In this document: piece by piece, positions 1 to 8,368 of the stretch
Position numbering within the stretch: position 1 is the stretch's first letter
How the letters are laid out: every line of letters begins with the position of its first letter
From: Hyphomicrobiales bacterium
GTDB taxonomy: Bacteria > Pseudomonadota > Alphaproteobacteria > Rhizobiales > Rhizobiaceae
Assembly: GCA_900473745.1 (NCBI GenBank)
Contig: UCMW01000025.1
Span: 1 to 54,421 of the forward strand
Reading direction: 5' to 3'
DNA length: 54,421 nucleotides
Program-made: the position numbers and the translations under genes
The notes under the pieces: generated by a model
What the model saw: only the letters and a program-made list of their open reading frames with translations
The model's database searches: none
What the model was told of the DNA's origin: nothing

Positions 1-2
1 AT

Positions 3-521
3 ATGACCGAAGCAGCAGAAATTACCCGCCTCAAGCTTCTTGCAAAACGTCACGCCCGAGCCACCAGGGTGGCGCAACATGAAGCGCTGAACTTCATTGC
101 CATACACCTCGGCTTTGCGAATTGGACACAACTGGTCACCGCCAACAAGAGTGGGTGGGTGCCAACCTCCGAGCAGGTGGCGAGCATCGAAGCGATGGCC
201 GCGAACCACGTTTCACCAGCGGATTTCAAGACTGGAAGTGCCGACGCCAGTGCGCGTCGCTGGGAGTATCTTGAACAAGCAGAACAAGGCCAGCTGAGGG
301 GTCACGCCTATCGCCTGCAAGCGGCCCTAGATGACGTCATCATCGCAGGAGACGGCTGGAGCATCACGGTTCCAGAGAACCCGAGTGCGCGCGCCACGGT
401 GCGGACGAGTGCTGAAGCAGACGCCCAGTGCCCTGTGTTCGATCCGGACTTCCTCGAAGAAGCACTGAGCCTGGCCAATCATCGGATGGCGCAAGGCCGC
501 GGCAAAATCTCGACCGACTAG
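3..521 (+). CDS. Hypothetical protein with Glyoxalase_8-like N-terminal helix motif, probably 3'-frameshifted
   Basis: The frame is open from an ATG two bases inside the window, so the true start could lie upstream. Residues about 10-45 form a basic helical segment (HEALNFIAIHLGFANWTQL) resembling the N-terminal segment seen in Glyoxalase_8-type and related proteins of unknown function. I cannot name a function. The frame stops at 521, but an alternative frame (about 490-590) continues with a natural-looking segment (NLDRLAKEVDEARWKG) leading toward the zinc ribbon encoded just downstream. The gene is therefore probably the 5' part of a longer gene broken by one-base indels. Fairly sure it is coding; unsure of its role. 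Confidence 0.6.
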   Translation: MTEAAEITRLKLLAKRHARATRVAQHEALNFIAIHLGFANWTQLVTANKSGWVPTSEQVASIEAMAANHVSPADFKTGSADASARRWEYLEQAEQGQLRGHAYRLQAALDDVIIAGDGWSITVPENPSARATVRTSAEADAQCPVFDPDFLEEALSLANHRMAQGRGKISTD

Positions 522-602
522 CCAAGGAGGTCGACGAAGCCCGATGGAAAGGGTCGATCTCGCCACCCACTGTGGGACCGCGACTCTGACACTTGGTTTT
601 GC

Positions 603-1154
603 TTGCATTGCGATGGGAAGATCACGGGCGTTCAGATCGCACAAAATCTGTGGCATTGCCCCGCATGTGGCGCTGCCCCAGTCGACATTTTCGACACCGC
701 TTTCTGGTGCGAAGATGAAGGCAGATCGCTCCCGCCGATCAGCGCTGAAGCGAAATCGGACACTGGCAAACCTGAATTTCAGGTAGTCGATGACCGTCCG
801 AGACTTGAGTTGAGCGAACGCAAAATCGTTCTTCTCATGAGAAGCGCACTCTTAGATGACGCGACGAACGTAAGCGAACGACTGGGCGCGCTCTCGGCCG
901 AAATCACCGTCGATGAAGACAACGACGTTTGGATCTCGCTCGAAGAGGATTTGTGGCCGGATCATAAGGAGCCAACTCAGGCGATCAAGGTTGCAGTACA
1001 GCTCGGTATCGAAATTGAGTTGGAGACCATTTGGTCAAAGATACCTTTTCACTGGCCAGGTTTGGGCGAGCAAACCTCAAGCACCACCGAATACCTGCAG
1101 ATGTTGCTAGAAGCGTATGCGCAGTACGCTGTCCCTTCAGATAGCGACGCGTAG
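603..1154 (+). CDS. Zinc-ribbon hypothetical protein, likely 3' part of the preceding gene
   Basis: The first ATG in this frame is at 603, but the frame is open back to 522 and the upstream codons read DTWFCLHC. The first cysteine pair of a CxxC...CPAC zinc ribbon thus lies before the ATG. The ribbon ends near DIFDTAFW, followed by an acidic C-terminal region of about 140 residues with no recognised motif. Starting at 603 would cut off half of the zinc site, so the true protein must start upstream: at a TTG near 594, or more likely by joining the frame of the preceding gene after correction of indels. A hairpin at 1165-1201 follows the stop. Function unknown. Confidence 0.5.
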   Translation: MHCDGKITGVQIAQNLWHCPACGAAPVDIFDTAFWCEDEGRSLPPISAEAKSDTGKPEFQVVDDRPRLELSERKIVLLMRSALLDDATNVSERLGALSAEITVDEDNDVWISLEEDLWPDHKEPTQAIKVAVQLGIEIELETIWSKIPFHWPGLGEQTSSTTEYLQMLLEAYAQYAVPSDSDA

Positions 1155-1164
1155 TCGTTTCGGG

Positions 1165-1201
1165 CCAACCTCCTCGCTTGAATATCCATAGAGGAGGTTG
1201 G
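1165..1201. terminator. 11-bp inverted repeat between convergent genes
   Basis: CCAACCTCCTC (1165-1175) and GAGGAGGTTGG (1191-1201) are perfect reverse complements around a 15-base loop. It sits between the convergent zinc-ribbon gene and the acyl-CoA ligase operon and could terminate either transcript. There is no clear T tract, so intrinsic termination is not certain. The remaining bases to 1386 show no gene. Confidence 0.45.
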
Positions 1202-1386
1202 TCACGACAATGGATGCACTTTGCCCCACTGCAAGACGAGGCGGTGTTGCATCTCAGATGAGGAGCGCGGTTTTACGGAGTCAAAGCCGGACAGTTGAAC
1301 GGATTTGAACCGCCGGGACTGCCTTTCCCCCTTGAGTATGACGTTGGCGCCTCAATTCACCAGGCCGTTGCGTACCATGATCTAGA

Positions 1387-3009
1387 TCAGCGCTCGCCGC
1401 GATCGAACGTGGCTTCGCTCACGCCCTTGCTGCGGAGTACGTTTCTCGCGATCTTCTCCGTCGGCGTCCGCGGTAGGGAGCCGCCAGTTATCTCGATGTA
1501 GCGCGGTACCATGTGGCGCGGCGCCGAAGCCCGGAAATACTCTAACAGGTCGATTGGGGTCACCGTTGATCCCGCCCTTCGCATCGCGACGACCATGATG
1601 TCTTCCTCGGTGAAGGCAGATGGGATACCGAAGGCGGCACTTTCAACAATGTCGGGATGGCTCTCGGCCACACTCTCCACTTCGTAGGCGGAGATATTCT
1701 CGCCGCGACGGCGGATCGCTTCATTCATGCGGTGCTTGAAATAGAACCAGCCGTCGGCATCCATTACGCCGGCGTCGCCGGAATGGTACCAGAGGTTCCG
1801 CAGCGTCTCGACTGTTTTCGGCTCATTGCGATAATAGCCGGAGAACATGCTCCAACTCTTCCTCGGGCGCGAGACGATTTCGCCCAGACTGCCCGGCGGA
1901 AGCGGCTGGTCCATGTCGTCCACCACCGCAACATCCCAGTCGGGATGGGCACGGCCGCAGGAACCGTCCCGGGAGTTATCGGCTGTGTCGAGCGTCACGA
2001 AGCTTGTCTCGGTCTGCCCGTATCCCGTCACCAGACGCATGCCGAAACGTCGTTCGAAGGCAGGCCTGTCCGGCACCATCGGAATGCACTGGCAGACACG
2101 GACGGGGTTGTCCACATCTCCGGCATTCGGCGCCAGCCGTGTCAGTATCACCGCCATTGCGCCCAGTAGGTTGGTGGCGGTCGCGCCGCTGGCTTGCACC
2201 TGTTGCCAGAACTTCGAGGCGCTGAACCCGTCGACAAGTGTTGCCCTGGTGCCGAAAATGAGCGGGAGATATACGCCGAACAACTGCGCATCGGTATGAA
2301 ATAGCGGCAGCGCCGAGAAATAGCTGTCCTCGGTCGTGAAGCCGAGATTGAGCGCCATCGCTGCCGCCCAGGCATGGCAGTGGTGATGCGACATCAGTGC
2401 GCCCTTGGCAGGACCGGTCGTGCCAGACGTATAGAGGATGGCCATAGGGTCGGAATAGTGCACATCGGCACGTCCGGTATATGGCTCTGCCGCTAGGCAG
2501 TCGTCGAAGGTCACGATCCGCCCAAGCCTGATACCGGCCGCCCGCGCCTCAGCAGCATCCGTCCCGACAAGGACGAGCGTCCGGAGAGCCGGGAGGTTGT
2601 TCTGCACCCGCGCCAGTTCCGGCAGCACAGCGACATGGACCACAAGGACTTCCGCGCCACAGTTGTTGAGGTTGTGGCACAGAAGATCGCCCTTGAGCCC
2701 CGGATTGTTCGGCACTTCGATCGCACCAAGCTGGGAGGCGGCGAACCACGTCGCCACCAGTTCAAAGCAGTTCGGCAAGAGCATCGCCACGCGGTCGAAT
2801 TTTCGGACGCCAAGGCCGCGCAGGCCGCCCGCCAGCCGTTGCGCGACTTGTAGCATCTCCTCGAAGCCGGCCGCGCGTCCGCATATGTCGATGAACGGCC
2901 GGTTGCCGAGTTGCTCGGCCTGATGAAGCAGGACCGCGGGCAGCGTCCTTTGCGCGATGTCCTCGTCGCACATACCGGGTATGCGCAGTCCTTTCAATGT
3001 CAGGGTCAT
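1387..3009 (-). CDS. AMP-dependent acyl-CoA synthetase/ligase
   Basis: A 540-residue ANL-superfamily enzyme that would activate a carboxylic acid to its CoA thioester through an acyl-adenylate. Visible motifs are the P-loop YTSGTTGPAKG (about 193-203), YGQTE (330-334), the ribose-binding YHSGDAG (about 408-414) and the C-terminal catalytic lysine in PTEKIARN (K519). It is the last gene of the dgdA operon; its ATG overlaps the TGA of the upstream crotonase by four bases (3006-3009), implying translational coupling. It resembles the CaiC/short-chain acyl-CoA ligase group. From context, the substrate is likely a short branched acid, for example 2-hydroxyisobutyrate or a related 2-methyl acid, feeding the B12 mutase; that substrate is inference. 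The family call is firm. Confidence 0.93.
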   Translation of the reverse strand: MTLTLKGLRIPGMCDEDIAQRTLPAVLLHQAEQLGNRPFIDICGRAAGFEEMLQVAQRLAGGLRGLGVRKFDRVAMLLPNCFELVATWFAASQLGAIEVPNNPGLKGDLLCHNLNNCGAEVLVVHVAVLPELARVQNNLPALRTLVLVGTDAAEARAAGIRLGRIVTFDDCLAAEPYTGRADVHYSDPMAILYTSGTTGPAKGALMSHHHCHAWAAAMALNLGFTTEDSYFSALPLFHTDAQLFGVYLPLIFGTRATLVDGFSASKFWQQVQASGATATNLLGAMAVILTRLAPNAGDVDNPVRVCQCIPMVPDRPAFERRFGMRLVTGYGQTETSFVTLDTADNSRDGSCGRAHPDWDVAVVDDMDQPLPPGSLGEIVSRPRKSWSMFSGYYRNEPKTVETLRNLWYHSGDAGVMDADGWFYFKHRMNEAIRRRGENISAYEVESVAESHPDIVESAAFGIPSAFTEEDIMVVAMRRAGSTVTPIDLLEYFRASAPRHMVPRYIEITGGSLPRTPTEKIARNVLRSKGVSEATFDRGER

Positions 3010-3761
3010 GTTCGGAACTCTTTGGCCCGCGCCTGGGCTTCCGGCGAGAGGAAGCCCTTGACGGTCGAGAGGGTCTCGAGCGCCATGGCCTGATCGAGGA
3101 GGGAGTGAAATCCATCATTGATGGCATGCTTGATGTCGGCGACCGCGCCTGCGGGCCGCTCCGCGATCGCGAGCGCCAGCGCCCGGGCCTCGTGCAGCAA
3201 CTGATCTTGGGGAACCACCTTCCAGGCAATGCCGACGTCGAGCGCCTTCTGCGCATCGTGGCGTTCGCCCAGTATCATGAGCTCCTTGGCGACCTGCGGG
3301 CCGGCCTGCTTCGTCAGCAATGCGGTCACACCGCCGGTGACGAACAGGCCGTAGGTGACTTCCGGAAAGAACCAGCGGGCCTCGTCGGAAAAAATCCGGA
3401 AATCGCAATTAACGGCCCATTCGAGCGCGCCGCCCACGCACCAGCCGTGCACGGCGGCGATTACGATCTTGCGGGATCCCATGATCTGAAGGGTGATGTT
3501 CTGGATCGACTCGACCCAGTCCTGCGTGGTGTCGGGCGAAGACGTCTGCGCATCGAGATCCTTAAGGTCGTCGCCGGAACAGAAAGCGCGCCCTTCGCCG
3601 AAGAGAATGATGGCCCGCACTGCATCGTCGGCCTCGGCTCTTGCAAGCGCATCGGCGAGCGCATCGACCAGTTGCCGATTCATGGCGTTGAGGCACTCCG
3701 GCCGGTTGAGCTTCACCCAGGCAATGGCACCCTGGTGGGTGGAAGTGACCGTATCGTTCAT
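3006..3761 (-). CDS. Enoyl-CoA hydratase/isomerase (crotonase) family protein
   Basis: A 251-residue crotonase-fold protein. The start is the ATG at 3761 because a strong AGGAGGTG lies six bases before it; a GTG three codons earlier would sit on that ribosome site. GRAFCSGDDLKDL forms the oxyanion-hole region. Both hydratase-type acidic residues appear present: E114 in GGALEWAV and E134 in FFPEVTYG, consistent with hydration/dehydration of an enoyl-CoA rather than only isomerase or hydrolase chemistry. It lies 13 bases after the mutase large-subunit gene and overlaps the ligase gene by four. In context it could handle crotonyl-CoA-type intermediates, or eliminate a 3-substituent from the rearranged acyl-CoA (inference). 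Confidence 0.9.
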   Translation of the reverse strand: MNDTVTSTHQGAIAWVKLNRPECLNAMNRQLVDALADALARAEADDAVRAIILFGEGRAFCSGDDLKDLDAQTSSPDTTQDWVESIQNITLQIMGSRKIVIAAVHGWCVGGALEWAVNCDFRIFSDEARWFFPEVTYGLFVTGGVTALLTKQAGPQVAKELMILGERHDAQKALDVGIAWKVVPQDQLLHEARALALAIAERPAGAVADIKHAINDGFHSLLDQAMALETLSTVKGFLSPEAQARAKEFRT

Positions 3762-3774
3762 CGAAATCACCTCC

Positions 3775-5475
3775 TCATACGATCATCGGCTCGTCATAAG
3801 AACCCCAGACGTCGCGCAGCGAACGGCAGATCTCCCCCAACGTCGCCCTGGCCTTGACCAGTTCGATGGTCTTGGGCAGTAGGTTGATGTCGTCGCTTTT
3901 CGCCTGCTCTGCGAGCTCTCCCAGAAGCCGCTGGACCTCAGCATTGTCACGACTGGCGCGCACGGCCTGCAGGCGGTCGATCTGCAACTGGGTGCAGGCC
4001 TCGTCATAGGGATGGATGTGGACATCGGCAGAGCCGCTGGTGTCGTCGACAAACTTGTTGACGCCGACAGAAACCTTGTTGCCGGAGTCGATCTTCTTGA
4101 AGGTTGCATAGGCCGAGTCCGCGAGCTTCTGCTGGAACCAGCCTTCCTCCACGAGCTTGATGGCGCCGCCGCGCGCGCGTACCTCATCGAGCACCTTCCA
4201 GATCTCCGTCTCCATGTCCCGGGTCAGGCTCTCGACGAAATAGGAACCGCCAAGGGGATCGATCACCGAGGTGACGTTGATTTCCTCGCGGATGATCTGC
4301 TGGGTGCGGATGGCGAGTTTCATCGCCTCCTCGGTCGGGATGGCGAAAGCCTCGTCTAGACCGTTGGTGTGCATGCTCTGGCAGCCGCCCAGGACCGCGC
4401 CAAGCGCCTGGATTGCCGTGCGCATCAGGTTGTTATTGTGTTCGACCTTGGTCAGGCTCATCGCAGCGGTCTGGACATGGACCCGCAACCGCATGGATTC
4501 GGGCTTCCTGGCCTGGAACTGCTCGGACATGATCCTGGCGTAGATCCGCCGCGCGGCCCTGAACTTGCAGATCTGCTCGAAGAAATCCTGATGGCTGATG
4601 AAGAAGAAGGACAGGCGCGGCGCGAAGTCATCGATGTCCATCCCAGCTTCGACAATTTCCTCGCAGTAGGCGATCGTGAAAGCCATGATGAAAGCGATCT
4701 CCTGGATCGCATTGCCGCCGACGTCGGAGAGATGGTAGCCGCTGAGGCTGATCGGATTGAGTTTCGGCGTTGCCTTGGCGCTGTACATTATGAGGTCGCG
4801 CAAGAGCCGCACCGCCGGCCTGACCGGGTAAATCCATTCTTTCTGTGCTACATATTCTTTAAGCGGGTCCGCCTGGAGCGTGCCGGTCAGCTTGACGAGG
4901 TCGTAGCCACGCCGCTCGGCAACGGCGACGAACATTGCATAGATCACCCAGGCCGACGGGTTGATGGTAAGAGAAACCGAGATAGTTTCGAGGTCGATAC
5001 CGTCGAACAGCCGGTCCACATCATCCATCGTGTCGATGGCGACGCCGACCCGGCCGACCTCGCCGAAAGCCATGGGATCGTCGGAATCGAGACCGAGCAG
5101 CGTCGGAAGGTCGAAGTCGGTCGAAAGCCCGGTCTGCCCGGTCTGGATCATGTACTTGTAGCGCTGATTGGTCGCCTCGGGATTGCCGAAACCGGCAACT
5201 TGCCGGATCGTCCAAGGGCGGCCGCGATACATGGTCGGGTAGGCGCCGCGCGTGAACGGATAGGCGCCAGGAAAGCCGAGATCCTCGGGCGGTATATCCG
5301 CCACATCGGCAGCGGTATAAATGCGCTTGAGGGGGATTCCGCTCTCGGTCTCGTAGACCGACTTTTCCTCCGGCCGGCTCTTCAGTGCCGCGGCGAGCTC
5401 ACGCGCCTCCCACTCGGCTTGGCGCTTGCAGATGCCGTCGATCGCCTCGGCCGAAAACAAAGTCGTCTCGCTCAT
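3775..5475 (-). CDS. Adenosylcobalamin-dependent acyl-CoA mutase, large (substrate-binding) subunit
   Basis: A 566-residue member of the methylmalonyl-CoA mutase large-subunit family lacking the C-terminal B12-binding domain, which is a separate gene here (6461-6922). That split is typical of isobutyryl-CoA and 2-hydroxyisobutyryl-CoA mutases. The start is taken at 5475 (MSETTLF), giving an ATGA overlap with the meaB stop; a start five codons earlier is possible. Landmarks are TRGAYPTMYRGRPWT (about 75-89), RQVAGFG (91-97), STDFDLPT (118-125) and NPISLSGYH. The residue that is Tyr in methylmalonyl-CoA mutase and Ile90 in HcmA is Val93; the residue matching HcmA Asp117 is Asp120. This pattern argues for a hydroxyacyl- or related short branched acyl-CoA mutase rather than methylmalonyl-CoA mutase. 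Exact substrate unproven. Confidence 0.93.
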   Translation of the reverse strand: MSETTLFSAEAIDGICKRQAEWEARELAAALKSRPEEKSVYETESGIPLKRIYTAADVADIPPEDLGFPGAYPFTRGAYPTMYRGRPWTIRQVAGFGNPEATNQRYKYMIQTGQTGLSTDFDLPTLLGLDSDDPMAFGEVGRVGVAIDTMDDVDRLFDGIDLETISVSLTINPSAWVIYAMFVAVAERRGYDLVKLTGTLQADPLKEYVAQKEWIYPVRPAVRLLRDLIMYSAKATPKLNPISLSGYHLSDVGGNAIQEIAFIMAFTIAYCEEIVEAGMDIDDFAPRLSFFFISHQDFFEQICKFRAARRIYARIMSEQFQARKPESMRLRVHVQTAAMSLTKVEHNNNLMRTAIQALGAVLGGCQSMHTNGLDEAFAIPTEEAMKLAIRTQQIIREEINVTSVIDPLGGSYFVESLTRDMETEIWKVLDEVRARGGAIKLVEEGWFQQKLADSAYATFKKIDSGNKVSVGVNKFVDDTSGSADVHIHPYDEACTQLQIDRLQAVRASRDNAEVQRLLGELAEQAKSDDINLLPKTIELVKARATLGEICRSLRDVWGSYDEPMIV

Positions 5476-6464
5476 GCCTCGCTCTCCCAACCCAAGAGAA
5501 GCCGCGCGGCAGTCGATGGACCGATCGCCCTGCCGACCACGGCTTCGACGTGACTGTCAAGATCGCCGCCGCCTTCGTTGAATTTCCGATGGAACAGGTG
5601 GCGGGCGGTGCTGAGGATGCGGGTCCGGGCAATGGCGCGACGCCGCGCTGCCAGTTCGCCGCTCTCCTTCAAATGCATCCAGTGCGCCGATATCGCCTCT
5701 GTCAGCTCGCCGAGGCGATTGCCGGACACGGAGCTGACGGCCAGGACAGGGAGGCTCCAGCGCGTGTCGGTCCTGGGGGCCCCCAGCGCCATCATGCCGT
5801 TGAGTGCCGCGATGGTGGCCGCAGCCTCCGGCTTATCAGCCTTGCTGACGGCATGGATATCGGCGATCTCGAGGATACCGGCCTTGATTGCCTGAATATC
5901 GTCGCCGAGCCCCGGCGCCGAGAGTACGACAACGGTATGCGCCGCCGAGACGACCTCGACCTCGTCCTGTCCGACACCGACAGTCTCGATGATGACGGGC
6001 GAGTAGCCGGCAGCGTCGAGGATATCGACGGCCTCGAGCGTCGCGCGAGCAAGCCCGCCGAGATGGCCTCGGGTCGCCATGCTGCGGACAAAGGCGCCCG
6101 ACGTCGCCGCCGCATCGCTCATCCGCACTCGATCGCCCAGGATCGCGCCACCGGAGAACGGACTGCTAGGATCGATGGCGACGACACCCACCTTGTGGCC
6201 GGCGCCCGCCAGCGCCTTAATGAGTGCGGAAACGAGCGTGGATTTGCCGGCGCCCGGCACGCCAGTTATGCCGACGACATGCGCGCGGCCGGCATGCCTG
6301 TAAATTTCCGCGAGTGCCTGCGCAGCTTCAGGATAGGCAGCCTCGGCGCGCGAGATCATCCGCGCGATCGCGCTCACGCGGCCTTCGAGAACCAAGGGAA
6401 CGAGGTCCATCGATGGCACGTAATGCGCGTGCCGAGACATCTGGGTGTGGGTGGCCGCCGTCAT
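5472..6464 (-). CDS. meaB: MeaB/ArgK-type G-protein chaperone of the B12 mutase
   Basis: A 330-residue SIMIBI-class GTPase. Walker A is GVPGAGKS (68-75), followed by VVAIDPSSPFSGGAILGDR, the ETVGVGQDEVEV switch region and SKAD as the base-recognition motif. MeaB proteins load adenosylcobalamin onto acyl-CoA mutases and guard or reactivate them. Here it is encoded between the two mutase subunits with four-base ATGA overlaps on both sides (6461-6464 and 5472-5475), which strongly implies that it serves this mutase. In the 2-hydroxyisobutyrate pathway of Aquincola the equivalent protein is called MeaH. Confidence 0.95.
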   Translation of the reverse strand: MTAATHTQMSRHAHYVPSMDLVPLVLEGRVSAIARMISRAEAAYPEAAQALAEIYRHAGRAHVVGITGVPGAGKSTLVSALIKALAGAGHKVGVVAIDPSSPFSGGAILGDRVRMSDAAATSGAFVRSMATRGHLGGLARATLEAVDILDAAGYSPVIIETVGVGQDEVEVVSAAHTVVVLSAPGLGDDIQAIKAGILEIADIHAVSKADKPEAAATIAALNGMMALGAPRTDTRWSLPVLAVSSVSGNRLGELTEAISAHWMHLKESGELAARRRAIARTRILSTARHLFHRKFNEGGGDLDSHVEAVVGRAIGPSTAARLLLGWESEA

Positions 6465-6922
6465 ATCTGACCGCGGGCGGCGACGAGATCGCTGATCGTT
6501 GTGACGATCAGGTCGGCGCGCGCTTCCTGCGGGACGATCGCATCGACGCCGCTTTCGAGCAAAGCCCTATAGTCCTGTTCAGGGATGACGCCCCCGGCGA
6601 CGATGAAGATGTGGTCGGCTTGCTCCTGGCGCAGGCAGCGGCCGAGTTCTCGGAACAGCGGCACATGCGAGCCCGAGAGCAGGCTGACGCCGATAACGTC
6701 GACATCCTCCTGCACCGCGGCCCTGACGACCTCGATCGGCGACTTATAAAGGCCAGTATAAACCACCTCCATGCCGGCGTCGCGCAGGATGCGGGCGACC
6801 ACCTTCGCGCCACGATCATGGCCATCGAGGCCGAGTTTGGCCACGAGAATCCGGATCGGGCCAGAAGCATGGCTCTTCGTTGAGGTCTCGGACGCCCGGG
6901 CCGTCATATCAGTCTCGGTCAT
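6461..6922 (-). CDS. Acyl-CoA mutase small subunit, cobalamin-binding domain
   Basis: A 153-residue protein that is essentially one B12-binding domain. The signature DGHDRG (33-38) places His35 as the lower axial ligand to cobalt, and SLLSGSH and VAGGVIP are the loops around the nucleotide tail. A Ser/Thr-rich stretch of about 20 residues precedes the domain. It would pair with the large subunit at 3775-5475 to form a heteromeric mutase like HcmA/HcmB or IcmA/IcmB. It starts 12 bases after the dgdA stop and overlaps meaB by four bases, so dgdA and the mutase are almost certainly cotranscribed. Confidence 0.94.
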   Translation of the reverse strand: MTETDMTARASETSTKSHASGPIRILVAKLGLDGHDRGAKVVARILRDAGMEVVYTGLYKSPIEVVRAAVQEDVDVIGVSLLSGSHVPLFRELGRCLRQEQADHIFIVAGGVIPEQDYRALLESGVDAIVPQEARADLIVTTISDLVAARGQI

Positions 6923-6934
6923 TTCTTCGTTATC

Positions 6935-8272
6935 CTATTCGGCCGCGATGCCGGGCCCTGTCGTCCGCGCCGCGAGCGCCGCTTCGATGGAGTTGGCGAT
7001 GATCCCGAGCCCCGTGTCGATATCCTCTTCGGAAATCGTCAAAGGCGGGGCGATGCGGAAGACGCCGCCCATGCCGGGCAGCTTGACGATGTTCATGCTC
7101 AAGCCGCGCCGGAAGGCTTCGGTGGCGATCTGGCTGCCGAGGTCGTGATCCGGATCCTTGTCGCCGGCACCCTTGACGATCTCGACGCCGAGCATCAAGC
7201 CGCGACCGCGCACGTCACCAACGCATTGGTAGCGCGCCTTGAGTTGCGACAGCCCATCGAAGAGGCGCTTACCAATTACGCGTGCGCGTTCGACCAAGCC
7301 TTCCTCCGCGACCACGTCGAGGACGGCAAGACCGATGGCAGCGGGAAGCGGATCGGAAACATGAGTCGTGTAGAAGAGGAAACCGCGCTCATGGGCTACC
7401 GTCTCGATCTCCGTCGTCGTCATCATCGCGGCGAGCGGCAGGCCGGCGCCGATGGTCTTGGACAGCGTCAGGATATCGGGCGTCACTCCATCACGCTCGA
7501 ACGCGAACATGTCGCCGGTGCGGCCGATGCCCGTCTGGGCCTCGTCAAGGATCAGCAACATGCCGCGCTCGCGGCACTTCACCTTCAGCGCGGCAAGGTA
7601 GCCCTTCGGCAATTCGAGCATGCCGCCGCTCGACAGGATTGACTCCGCGACGAAAGCGGCGAGGTTGCCGGTCGACTGGCTGTCGATTAGGCCGAAGGCG
7701 TCATCGAGTTCCGTCTTCCAGTCGAGGCTGCCGTCGGCATGCTTGAAGCGCGGGCGGAAGGCGTTCGGCGCGGGAATGGCGAGGGAGCCAACCATGCCGG
7801 GACCATAGCCCTTGCGACCGGCGCTATAGGTGGCGGAGGCCGCCGCACCCGTCATGCCGTGCCAGCTCTTGGAAAAGGCGACGATTTCGTGCTTGCCGGT
7901 CACAAGCTTGGCCATGCGGATGGCTGCCTCGTTGGATTCGGCGCCGGTCGAAAGCAGGATCACCTTGTCCAATCCGGGCGCCAGAGCGGCGAGACGTTCG
8001 GCGAGATCGACCACGGGACGCGACAGCATTCCGCTGAAGAGATGAGCAACCTTCCCCATCTGGCGCTGGACGGTAGAGACGATCGTCGGGTGCGAATGGC
8101 CGACAAGCGCGCTCATCTGGCCGGACGTGAAGTCGAGGATCGGTCGGTCGTCGGCGTCGTAGACATAGCAGCCCTCGGCGCGCTCGATGATGGCCGGATC
8201 GAAGCTGCCGCCATATCGGATCAGATGCTTGTCGGCCGCTGCCCAAAACCTGGCGTCCTGATTGTTCGACAT
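6935..8272 (-). CDS. dgdA: 2,2-dialkylglycine decarboxylase (PLP, class III aminotransferase fold)
   Basis: A 445-residue protein matching, as I recall it, the Burkholderia cepacia 2,2-dialkylglycine decarboxylase almost along its length. That enzyme decarboxylates 2-aminoisobutyrate (giving acetone) or isovaline (giving butanone) and then transaminates pyruvate to L-alanine. With the start at 8272 (MSNNQDARFW) the key residues keep the known numbering: Q52 in FTSGQMS, S215 in ILSSGG, D243 and Q246 in DEAQTG, the PLP lysine K272 in TLSKTIGAG, and R406 in VFRIAPP. The usual EP before ILSSGG is ES here. The frame extends 47 codons upstream, but that part has no family similarity. It is the first gene of the operon and divergent from dgdR. 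Confidence 0.9.
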   Translation of the reverse strand: MSNNQDARFWAAADKHLIRYGGSFDPAIIERAEGCYVYDADDRPILDFTSGQMSALVGHSHPTIVSTVQRQMGKVAHLFSGMLSRPVVDLAERLAALAPGLDKVILLSTGAESNEAAIRMAKLVTGKHEIVAFSKSWHGMTGAAASATYSAGRKGYGPGMVGSLAIPAPNAFRPRFKHADGSLDWKTELDDAFGLIDSQSTGNLAAFVAESILSSGGMLELPKGYLAALKVKCRERGMLLILDEAQTGIGRTGDMFAFERDGVTPDILTLSKTIGAGLPLAAMMTTTEIETVAHERGFLFYTTHVSDPLPAAIGLAVLDVVAEEGLVERARVIGKRLFDGLSQLKARYQCVGDVRGRGLMLGVEIVKGAGDKDPDHDLGSQIATEAFRRGLSMNIVKLPGMGGVFRIAPPLTISEEDIDTGLGIIANSIEAALAARTTGPGIAAE

Positions 8273-8368
8273 TTCCGCCTCCACCCGATTGTGTCGAGTG
8301 GAGATTAACGGCTGGCAGATTTCATGTAAAATTGATAGTTCTTGGATTGCGATATAAGGAAGATTGAT
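8273..8368. promoter_or_regulatory. dgdA/dgdR divergent intergenic region
   Basis: This 96-base, AT-richer spacer lies between the divergent dgdA and dgdR starts and must hold both promoters. LysR-type regulators usually bind such spacers and autoregulate. The right half (about 8325-8360) contains GATAGTTC and GCGATATA stretches that could be part of a LysR box, but I cannot define a clean T-N11-A palindrome. AAGGA at 8356-8360 is the dgdR ribosome site. Confidence 0.5.

Noticed and set aside
1290..1330. GGATTTGAACC on the plus strand resembles the T-arm of a minus-strand tRNA.
   Set aside because: No matching acceptor stem, anticodon arm or D-arm could be laid out in the surrounding sequence, and the arm stem needs several G-T pairs.
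2997..6883. Long plus-strand open frames opposite the mutase operon (for example 2997-3857, 4369-5553, 5385-6470).
   Set aside because: They mirror the high-GC codon bias of well-supported minus-strand genes and show no family motifs or ribosome sites.
8273..8368. Possible cobalamin riboswitch upstream of the B12 mutase operon.
   Set aside because: The leader before dgdA is under 100 bases and shared with a divergent gene; no B12-box-like sequence is recognisable.
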